From an uncultured Clostridia bacterium (GTDB lineage: Bacteria > Bacillota > Clostridia > UBA1381): DNA of 13,634 bases. Below the pieces are notes generated by a model. That model was not told the DNA's origin. It did not search any database and saw only the letters and a program-made list of their open reading frames with translations. Shown piece by piece: positions 7,276-13,634 of this stretch. The first letter of the stretch is position 1; every line of letters begins with the position of its first letter. Position numbers and translations under genes: made by a program. The stretch lies in NCBI GenBank assembly GCA_910578235.1, contig CAJTPP010000005.1:39788-53421 (forward strand), in the 5' to 3' direction.

Positions 7276-9027
7276 TCATATTTTGTTTAATACTGTCATT
7301 CCCCCTATTGGAACAGCCATTTCAGTAATTCCGTTTGTTAAAATAGTTTTTTCATTTACTATTTCACCCAAACAATTAAGTGTTTTTGCCGAATACTCAG
7401 CGCATATTTCAGCAATAATACGTTTTGATTCGCTTCCGTTTACAATATAAATAATATCTGTCATATCTGGCTTAACGCACTTATCGGGAGTGTAAACAAC
7501 TGTTATACATTCATTATCCTTTGTTGCTTTCGCCCAAGTATACAGTAATTGCGGTTCGTATGCCATAAGCGTAGAATCAAGTAGCAGCGCCTTATGCTCT
7601 CTCATAAACGAAATCCAGAATTTTGTCATTTTAAGTGTTTCTTCTGATATCTCCTCTAATCTCTGCGAATACTGCAATACTCCAAATATTACGCTTATTA
7701 TCTGTAATGCCGACATTTCAGGTGTTTCGTCTTTATTCCACATCAGCATATCGGAATGAACTGCGCTGTTTCCCATAAGCATACGCAAATCAAGCACGCC
7801 TACCCTGTTGGACAGAATATCATCAGGACAGTCACCCACACGAAACATATTTCCGTATTTGCGCATATTCGGACCTATATACTTCTGACGAAATTCAAGC
7901 ATTATATCAGGCTTTATGCTTTTTAATTCACACATAACATCTGTCATAAATGTATCCACTGCGTCATACAAAACAGGAATATCCATATTGGGATTATACG
8001 GAGGTATGCCCTCGTCAAGCTCTCGCCATTCGTCGATAAAATCAAGCTTAAAGCCATCCAAATCCCATTTGATAAGGGCTGTTTTATAAATACTTATAAG
8101 GTAATCTCTTACCTTTTTATATCTCGGGTCTAATACAGCCGTATTGTTTCCTTGCTGGAAACAAAGTGTCATATCCTTAAATTCATTATATTTTTTAGCT
8201 TTCGGTCCCATAAATGGTACGCTATACCATAAAATATATTTAAGTCCTATATTATGTACTGCCCTGACATGTGCCGCCATATCGGGGATTTTGCTTACCG
8301 CCGCTTCCCAGTCGCCGCAGTAAGCATATCCCTTGTTACTGTCGTCAGTCTGCCAGCCGTCGTCAACTATACAGACATTAAATCCTAAACTCTTCGCCCG
8401 TTTACATTCCTCCTCAATCGTCTTTGCAGATAATTTTTGATGATACGAATACCAGAATGAATATACACTTTCCTTTGCTGCTTGCGGAACATATGCCGGC
8501 GTCATACCGCAATCGTCTGACCACCATTCGGAAACTGATTTCACCGCCTCACATATAGGAATACTTCGTCTGTCAATTCTTACTGAAATACTTGCGGAAT
8601 TGAGATTTGTGTACTGCTTCACAGGCAATTCAAAGGTGCATTCAAGCTCACCCGTTTCCTCGTAAACACCGCTTTGATAATGCACGAGCTTCGCACATTC
8701 ACTAAGCGCCCATGTGTAGTGGTTTACCGAATTTCCGTCATAAAAGCTGTTCAGAGGAGCAGATGAAGAAATCATAGAACTACACCATTTTCCCCAGTTC
8801 ATTGAGGTGTTGCGCTCAAATTTACAGTCAGGCGTCCAACGGTACATAAAACCAACCATAGGAATACTCCATTTAAATTTAAAACGGCTATCCTGTGTTA
8901 TATTGCTTAAATCCCATGACAAACCGAACTCATATATTCCAATACCTTCATTTTCAGATATGTTTTTTAATGTGCAGTCAAATCCGTCACAGCCTGTTAC
9001 TGTGAAAAACAATATTTCCTTTTCCAT
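7276..9027 (-). CDS. GH36 alpha-galactosidase, compact form, 583 aa
   Basis: An N-terminal beta domain (about 1-180) leads into a TIM barrel with FWYSYHQ (191-197), VDDGWQ (221-226), DGFKLDF carrying the nucleophile Asp329, and FRVGDCPDD carrying the likely acid/base Asp399; a C-terminal beta domain follows (about 500-583). Canonical GH36 enzymes are about 700 aa. This one is closer in size and catalytic positions to the compact Thermotoga GalA type (552 aa, catalytic Asp327/Asp387 as I recall). The reaction is removal of terminal alpha-1,6-galactosyl units, as from raffinose-family sugars or galactomannan oligosaccharides. There is no signal peptide, so it is cytoplasmic. The start at 9027 is set by AAGGAG 6 nt upstream and by the clean 13-bp gap from the upstream stop; an in-frame ATG at 9102 would overlap the upstream gene. 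Its TGA stop overlaps the ATGATG near the next gene. Alpha-N-acetylgalactosaminidase activity cannot be excluded. Confidence 0.93.
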   Translation of the reverse strand: MEKEILFFTVTGCDGFDCTLKNISENEGIGIYEFGLSWDLSNITQDSRFKFKWSIPMVGFMYRWTPDCKFERNTSMNWGKWCSSMISSSAPLNSFYDGNSVNHYTWALSECAKLVHYQSGVYEETGELECTFELPVKQYTNLNSASISVRIDRRSIPICEAVKSVSEWWSDDCGMTPAYVPQAAKESVYSFWYSYHQKLSAKTIEEECKRAKSLGFNVCIVDDGWQTDDSNKGYAYCGDWEAAVSKIPDMAAHVRAVHNIGLKYILWYSVPFMGPKAKKYNEFKDMTLCFQQGNNTAVLDPRYKKVRDYLISIYKTALIKWDLDGFKLDFIDEWRELDEGIPPYNPNMDIPVLYDAVDTFMTDVMCELKSIKPDIMLEFRQKYIGPNMRKYGNMFRVGDCPDDILSNRVGVLDLRMLMGNSAVHSDMLMWNKDETPEMSALQIISVIFGVLQYSQRLEEISEETLKMTKFWISFMREHKALLLDSTLMAYEPQLLYTWAKATKDNECITVVYTPDKCVKPDMTDIIYIVNGSESKRIIAEICAEYSAKTLNCLGEIVNEKTILTNGITEMAVPIGGMTVLNKI

Positions 9028-9033
9028 TATGGT

Positions 9034-9039
9034 CTCCTT
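9034..9039 (-). promoter_or_regulatory. Ribosome binding site that sets the GH36 start
   Basis: AAGGAG ends 6 nt before ATG 9025-9027, directly after the stop codon (9041-9043) of the upstream gene. It rules in favour of the 583-aa form over a longer frame reaching back into the upstream coding region. Confidence 0.75.
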
Positions 9040-9040
9040 A

Positions 9041-11632
9041 TTAACGATATACAAATACACCTCTGTATTCTGTTCCCATACGCTTTGTGAACACATGGTC
9101 ACCCGGCATTATGCAGGCTGCAGTATCCACTTCTATTCTGTTACTGGTCTTATCATAAACAATTACCTTATCTGTAATGTTAAGCGGAATTGTACGGTTC
9201 CATTTATCCATTGGGAATGTTTCTCCTGCTAATTGTTCATCCTCATTTGGAATATGGTTATTTACTATTATACCTGTTCTTGTACGCCGTATGACTTCTC
9301 CATAGCTCATCAAGTAACCGCCGTTAAAGGTTTTCTCATTCAGACCATATTCATTACCCGTATCCGAATTAATCGCCTCAAATATCCAATCATTACCGTC
9401 CGCTTTCGGTGCATGCTGAATGGCAATTCCGGTTAAACCATGAAAATCTTCATTTATTTCCACAACCATTCCGCGTTTTAAATCCTTAGCTTGAATTTGA
9501 CTCAGACTCTTATCACCTGACATGATATTCCACTCATTTGTGGTTATTGTTCCATCTTCCATAAGCGCGGTCTTTTTCTTTCCCGACGGAGTATACAAAT
9601 CAACCGCATATATAGGTTCATCATCCTCATTTATTGTCTGGTATACTTCATCAACCATATATGTATCGCCCCAGAAGTCAACCCAGCCTCCTACCTCACG
9701 AGTAAATTCTCTTACCGCATACTGAATATCATAATCATCATTCACATTATACAGCTTAACATTTAATCCTGTCAGCGTTGGAATAGAGTCTCCCATCTGC
9801 ACATAGCTTTCGTTAAGGTCGTTAGTACATATTGAGAAAACAACTGTATTATCTCTCACAACATATTTTGAACCCATAATTTTCTTACCGTTTAATTGCA
9901 CTGCGCGAAGTTCTCCCCCCTTTTTAAAATCATAGTCAAGGGTAAAGCCGGTGTTGGCGCGGCTTCCCAAAGAACTCTTGTTCCTCGCTATTTCTATACT
10001 TGTAATTTCACCATCACCGTTCTCTTTATATAAAATAAGCTGTCTGTTTATTTCACCGTTTTCTGTAAATATATTCTTAATCAATTCTTCGCCTGAAACA
10101 CTTCCGCTGTTAGTCTTTATTTTATTTTTTAGCGGTATATCTCGTTTTTGTCCATTTTCATCAATAATCTGAATAAAACATTTTTCACTCGGCTCCTGCC
10201 AGCAATTAACCAGATAACCTGCCGACAAATTTGTATCACCAATAGTTATATCAACTATTTTACCCGTCACGTCAAATGACGCTGTAACTCTGTCGCCCAC
10301 TTTTATTTCCGAGTTTCCTTCTGCGTTTTTAATGTACTCTTCTATACACTGGTACTCTTTATCATCAATCGTAATATGTTTTTTATCGCCATCTACCGCT
10401 TTCAATGTACCTGTCACCTTGTCAGATGAAGCAATCATATTTGTATATTCACCGCTGCGCGCCTCAAGATACGACAAAACCTGCGAGCGCGAAAGCACAG
10501 AAAAGTCCATCTCATCTCCATTGGAATTATATAGCTTATATCCCAAATCATAATAATCGTTTATATCTATGATTTCGCCATCTTTCAATAATATTTTACC
10601 CGTTGTGTAAGCAACCTCTTCCACAACCTTTGACGTATAATGCTCAATAAGCACAACCTCATATTTGCCGTCATTGTTGTTATCAATCAGGGTATACTCG
10701 CTGTCAGGCATTTTCAAATCCTCTGCAGAATAACTTGTCAAAAGCTCACGGTTATATATAACATCTGCTAAATCAGAAAGCTTCGCCGTTTTTTTCCTGT
10801 TGCCCTCATAATATTCAATTTTGAATTCTGAAGCACTATTTACATCTTCATTTGTAAATTTAATAATTTCGTTATTCTTAAACAATACTATTGCACATAC
10901 GTTATTATTTTCATCATCTATATACGCCTTTACAAACTTACCTATATATTCGTTTCTGTTTTTAATATCATTGATTGTATATACTATACCTCCGATATTG
11001 ATATAGCCATCACCTTCAGGTCCGCCGCCTGTGATGGAATATGCGTCCGCGCCGTACACTATGCCCTGAACCATTTTTATATTCATACACGAGGATAACA
11101 GATTAGTATTCTTTAATGCCTCATATCCTCCTGTATATCCGTTGAATGTACGCTGCATTGGTATTGTTTTGGCTATTGCATTGTAAAAAATACGCGCATA
11201 CTGCTCAACCGTCAGAACATCATACTGTTTAAGCTTAGTCCCTGAAATGATTTTCAGCTGAGTTGCCATTGACATATAAGCATTTGCGTCTTTTGTGTCC
11301 ATTCCCGACAGCTTCATTTGGTCTGTATAACCAAGAATATCTACCAAAATCATCGCCGCCTGTCCGCAAAGCAAAGACTTTGACAAATCCTGTCCCGCAA
11401 AATAAGTGTTTGAATACATTTCATTACCAAAAAGCTTTGTCAGTCCGTCAGAAAGCGTTTTCTTTGAAACATCTGAAGCAGGCTCGGTCTTATCCAGCAG
11501 TCCCATCTGTGCAAGTACGCTTATTTCCCAGTTTTCCTCCTGCTCGTTTGCCGCAAAAGCAGGTATGCTTACAGAAAACATCAGTGTGATAAGCATAACA
11601 GCCGTCAAGCCCAATGTAATTATTTTTTTCAA
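9041..11632 (-). CDS. Secreted protein of unknown function with SLH-like N-terminus and repeated beta modules, ~863 aa
   Basis: A clear signal peptide (KK, a hydrophobic core, cleavage near AFA-AN at 27/28) shows export. Residues about 33-155 resemble two degenerate SLH units (QAAMILVDILGY, then LKIISG...VLTVEQYARIFYNAI). The rest is beta-rich. A short motif of the form hxGxxVxxxxDxxxxxxxI recurs near 230-251 (YIGKFVKAYIDD), 444-463 (KVGDRVTASFDV), 719-740 (KRGMVVEINEDF) and at the very C-terminus, 842-863 (MPGDHVFTKRMG). A DxNxDGxxE loop at 317-325 resembles a calcium-binding turn. No catalytic signature is visible. The preferred start is TTG at 11632, 8 nt after GAGG; ATG at 11638 is the alternative but has only 2 nt spacing. 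It is 12 bp downstream of the SLH gene and directly precedes the GH36 gene, so a surface role in glycan binding or wall attachment is a reasonable guess only. Confidence 0.85.
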   Translation of the reverse strand: MKKIITLGLTAVMLITLMFSVSIPAFAANEQEENWEISVLAQMGLLDKTEPASDVSKKTLSDGLTKLFGNEMYSNTYFAGQDLSKSLLCGQAAMILVDILGYTDQMKLSGMDTKDANAYMSMATQLKIISGTKLKQYDVLTVEQYARIFYNAIAKTIPMQRTFNGYTGGYEALKNTNLLSSCMNIKMVQGIVYGADAYSITGGGPEGDGYINIGGIVYTINDIKNRNEYIGKFVKAYIDDENNNVCAIVLFKNNEIIKFTNEDVNSASEFKIEYYEGNRKKTAKLSDLADVIYNRELLTSYSAEDLKMPDSEYTLIDNNNDGKYEVVLIEHYTSKVVEEVAYTTGKILLKDGEIIDINDYYDLGYKLYNSNGDEMDFSVLSRSQVLSYLEARSGEYTNMIASSDKVTGTLKAVDGDKKHITIDDKEYQCIEEYIKNAEGNSEIKVGDRVTASFDVTGKIVDITIGDTNLSAGYLVNCWQEPSEKCFIQIIDENGQKRDIPLKNKIKTNSGSVSGEELIKNIFTENGEINRQLILYKENGDGEITSIEIARNKSSLGSRANTGFTLDYDFKKGGELRAVQLNGKKIMGSKYVVRDNTVVFSICTNDLNESYVQMGDSIPTLTGLNVKLYNVNDDYDIQYAVREFTREVGGWVDFWGDTYMVDEVYQTINEDDEPIYAVDLYTPSGKKKTALMEDGTITTNEWNIMSGDKSLSQIQAKDLKRGMVVEINEDFHGLTGIAIQHAPKADGNDWIFEAINSDTGNEYGLNEKTFNGGYLMSYGEVIRRTRTGIIVNNHIPNEDEQLAGETFPMDKWNRTIPLNITDKVIVYDKTSNRIEVDTAACIMPGDHVFTKRMGTEYRGVFVYR

Positions 11633-11638
11633 GTTCAT

Positions 11639-11644
11639 CACCTC
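11639..11644 (-). promoter_or_regulatory. Ribosome binding site GAGGTG pointing to a TTG start
   Basis: GAGGTG, the core of an extended GAGGTGAT match to the 16S rRNA anti-SD, sits between the SLH gene's stop and the next gene. The ATG at 11636-11638 lies within the extended SD match, too close for normal initiation, whereas TTG at 11630-11632 has the usual 8-nt spacing from GAGG and begins a textbook signal peptide (KKIITLGLTA). Confidence 0.55.
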
Positions 11645-13354
11645 TTACTCTTTTAGTCCGCTGAGCATTGAATAAATCAGCTTTGCGGTTTCACATCTGA
11701 GCAAGGAGTTTTTAGGAAGAAAAGTGCCGTCTTCATAACCGCTTATAACTCCTGCATTTACAAGCTCAGATACCGCTTCCTTTGCGTAATCGGAAATATT
11801 TTCACTGTCCGAAAATTCTATTTCCTTTTTCTCCGTATACAGATTTAGCTCAGCAGCTTTTACCGCATTCATAATCATTACCGCCGCATCCTGACGGCTT
11901 ACCTGCTCAGTGGGAGAAAAGGTTGTCGGTGATGTTCCGTTTGTTATGCCCAGACTTGAACCGATTTTCACATAATTTGCATACCACGCATTCGAAGGAA
12001 CATCTGCAAAATCTATTGGATTTGTAATTTCCTCATCTTCAAGCTTTAGAGCAAAAATCAATACCTTTATAAATTCTGCTCTTGTTATGGTGTCAGTAGG
12101 ACGGATTTTACCGTTACCGTCGCCGTTCATTATATTGTTTTCCGCCATATACTCGATATATGAAACTGCCCATTTTGCGTTTTCCAAATCGCTGAACATT
12201 CTGTTGGTATCAAGTGATGATACTAATTCAGAATTCACATCACCTACTGACGGATAAAATTTCTTATCGCTTCCGATATTGTTTTGATTACCGTTCGCTA
12301 TACCGCCACCCCCTCCGTTACCACCGGGACGTACAACATTCTCTGTATTGGATTTTGACAATTCTGCAACAACCTCGTTAAACTTAGTTAAAACACCAGA
12401 CGGAGCAGTATATTTTCTGCCCGCTATAATTCCCTTTGCAACCTGATAGGAATCGACCTTCTTAAACTGTCCTTCAAAATTGATTTTAAAGATGTCGTTG
12501 TATTCTTTAAGCACATTTATTACGGTATCTCTATCTGCCGAATTAACCTTTGCCACTGCTTCAGCCGCGTGCAGTGCATCCTCAAGCTCAAGCGGAGTTG
12601 TTACTTTTTCGGTTTTTCTTAAATCAGAAAATATATCAATTACATCTGCGTTTTGTTTCTTAATATCTTCTGAATAATCTACACCAAGATAATCGCCGTA
12701 CATAAACAACTTTGTATATATTTCAGCTTTATCACAATTTTTTATTTCGGCAAGCATACAAGCCTTTTCAAATGCAGTCATGACCTCCTGTACACTTGAC
12801 GCACTGCCTCCTAAAATCGCGGCGGTATTCGCTTCAACTTCGCCCTTATGCTCTTTATATACAGCCTTATCTGTATCAAGACTCCACACCTTATCCTGAT
12901 ATTTGTCAAGCACCGCGCCTATTGAAGATGCAGACGCGCCTTTAATTTCGGCAAGCGCTACCTGTTCGTCAGATGGATTTGCATATGTAACATTGATTAC
13001 CTCACCGTCAAGCTCACCGCCGCCGATTACCGCTTTATAAACTCCATACGGCGCGTTGTCAGCAAATTCAAAGCTTATATTGTGACGAGTAAATGTTCCT
13101 TTTATATCACCGTTTGCGTCTATACTTTCAATTTTATCAAATGCGGTTGTAACGCCGCTTTCATCATTCGGTATTGTGTCATCAGGCTTCAGCAGATATA
13201 CTGTATACTGCGCCCTACCGTAATCAGACGACAGACTAAGCTCCGCATTTTTTCCGTTTACGCTTACAGTCGCATACGTTTCAGCAAAAGCGCTTGCACC
13301 CAGACTCAATGCTGCCGCGCATATAAAAGCTGCCGTTATATATTTCTTTTTCAT
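11645..13354 (-). CDS. Secreted S-layer homology (SLH) domain protein with three helical repeats, 569 aa
   Basis: The signal peptide (KKK, hydrophobic core, cleavage near AFA-ET at 24/25) is followed by a beta-rich domain (about 26-126). Three helical repeats of about 67 residues come next (132-198, 199-264, 265-332), each with an ALAEIK- or AVAKV-like start and a conserved Y.D turn. Then comes a glycine/asparagine-rich linker (about 341-360, with GGNGGGGG). Three SLH domains begin at FSDL (387, with TRAE), FADV (449, with SRQD) and FSDS (514, with LRCE). SLH domains bind pyruvylated secondary wall polymers, so this protein should be anchored to the cell surface. No catalytic site is evident, so it may display or space other proteins, or bind glycan. 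The start is ATG 13354, with AAAGGA 11 nt upstream; the frame stays open to TTG 13393, but that extension lacks an SD and would bury the signal peptide. It follows the preceding gene by 39 bp. Confidence 0.93.
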   Translation of the reverse strand: MKKKYITAAFICAAALSLGASAFAETYATVSVNGKNAELSLSSDYGRAQYTVYLLKPDDTIPNDESGVTTAFDKIESIDANGDIKGTFTRHNISFEFADNAPYGVYKAVIGGGELDGEVINVTYANPSDEQVALAEIKGASASSIGAVLDKYQDKVWSLDTDKAVYKEHKGEVEANTAAILGGSASSVQEVMTAFEKACMLAEIKNCDKAEIYTKLFMYGDYLGVDYSEDIKKQNADVIDIFSDLRKTEKVTTPLELEDALHAAEAVAKVNSADRDTVINVLKEYNDIFKINFEGQFKKVDSYQVAKGIIAGRKYTAPSGVLTKFNEVVAELSKSNTENVVRPGGNGGGGGIANGNQNNIGSDKKFYPSVGDVNSELVSSLDTNRMFSDLENAKWAVSYIEYMAENNIMNGDGNGKIRPTDTITRAEFIKVLIFALKLEDEEITNPIDFADVPSNAWYANYVKIGSSLGITNGTSPTTFSPTEQVSRQDAAVMIMNAVKAAELNLYTEKKEIEFSDSENISDYAKEAVSELVNAGVISGYEDGTFLPKNSLLRCETAKLIYSMLSGLKE

Positions 13355-13393
13355 ATTTATACCATTCCTTTCCGCGCAAAAATATATCTTCAA

Positions 13394-13634
13394 TCATATT
13401 TTCGGCTCTTTTTTAGAAATATGAATTTTATTTATATTTACTGTATCATTATCCGCTGTGGTGACCTTAAATTGATTATATGTACCGTTATAGCCGATAT
13501 ATTTTTCATCTCCGCTGCCGAAATTTCCGATATACTGCCACTCGCCATCGTCAAGCCTGCCGTATACGCTGCAAACGCTGAGTGTTTCGCTCTGCGGCAC
13601 TGTAACAGATACATAGCCGTTTTCTATCGGCTCC
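13394..13634 (-). CDS. C-terminal fragment of an unidentified protein (5' end beyond right edge)
   Basis: The frame is open from the right edge (first full codon at 13633) to TGA at 13394-13396, giving the last 79 residues of a longer protein. The segment alternates short beta-strand-like stretches (YVSVTVP, LSVCSVYGRL, WQYIGNF, QFKVTTAD, VNINKIHI) and ends in a basic tail, KKEPKI. It has the look of a C-terminal beta-sandwich or Ig-like domain, as found at the ends of many secreted carbohydrate-active or surface proteins, but I do not recognise a family. A GTG at 13600 could be read as a start, but the frame continues upstream without a stop and no SD precedes it, so it is best treated as truncated by the window. 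It lies 39 bp upstream of the SLH gene on the same strand and is probably in the same operon. Confidence 0.7.
   Translation of the reverse strand, partial: EPIENGYVSVTVPQSETLSVCSVYGRLDDGEWQYIGNFGSGDEKYIGYNGTYNQFKVTTADNDTVNINKIHISKKEPKI

Noticed and set aside
9028..9102. Longer N-terminus for the GH36 gene starting at 9102
   Set aside because: It would overlap the upstream gene by 62 bases and ignore the strong AAGGAG placed 6 nt before ATG 9027.
8807..9232. Plus-strand open frame of 141 codons
   Set aside because: It runs antisense across the junction of two well-supported minus-strand genes, has no SD or domain, and reads like a shadow frame.
11263..11589. Plus-strand open frame of 108 codons
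   Set aside because: It is antisense to the SLH-like region and signal peptide of the secreted 863-aa protein; its composition is low-complexity and matches no family.
13355..13393. Upstream extension of the SLH gene to a TTG at 13393
   Set aside because: It adds 13 residues ahead of a perfect signal peptide, has no SD, and contains the real SD of ATG 13354.

Overview
This window looks like one stretch of a plant-polysaccharide (or other complex glycan) utilisation operon from a low-GC Gram-positive bacterium, most likely an anaerobic member of the Clostridia. The reasons are S-layer homology (SLH) domains, strong AGGAGG-type ribosome binding sites, AT-rich codon use, cytoplasmic (signal-less) glycosidases and no SusC/SusD-type outer-membrane genes. 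A gut or rumen origin is plausible because the glycoside hydrolase mix and the domain-swapped GH3 enzyme are familiar from such bacteria, but nothing here fixes the species.

All recognisable genes lie on the minus strand, so the transcript reads from right (13634) to left (1). In that order: (i) the C-terminal end of an unidentified beta-rich protein cut by the right edge (13394-13634); (ii) a secreted 569-aa protein with three helical repeats, a glycine-rich linker and three C-terminal SLH domains (11645-13354); (iii) a secreted ~863-aa protein of unknown function with an SLH-like N-terminus and a repeated small beta module (9041-11632); (iv) a compact GH36 alpha-galactosidase (7276-9027); (v) a CE7 acetyl esterase (6308-7261); (vi) a GH13 alpha-glucosidase-type enzyme (4723-6264); (vii) a possible 20-codon ORF (4646-4708); (viii) a cytoplasmic CE4/NodB-type deacetylase-like protein (3796-4632); (ix) a GH2 beta-galactosidase-family enzyme (1050-3770); and (x) the first 301 codons of a GH3 beta-glucosidase with inverted domain order, cut by the left edge (1-904).

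Spacing between the complete genes is from overlapping or a few bases up to 145 bp, and most starts have a clear Shine-Dalgarno (SD) sequence. I see no convincing terminator or promoter between genes, so co-transcription is the simplest reading. The only gap of note is 905-1049, which holds two short palindromes. No stretch longer than 300 bases lacks a gene, and I found no tRNA, rRNA, CRISPR array, transposase or phage gene.

Working model (inference): the SLH protein and its secreted neighbour sit on the cell surface and bind or organise glycan. Oligosaccharides enter by a transporter outside the window. The cytoplasmic enzymes then remove acetyl groups (CE7, perhaps CE4), alpha-galactosyl (GH36), alpha-glucosyl (GH13), beta-galactosyl-type (GH2) and beta-glucosyl or xylosyl (GH3) units. 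The combination would suit an acetylated, galactosyl-decorated hemicellulose or mixed plant oligosaccharides. The least explained parts are the two secreted non-catalytic proteins.
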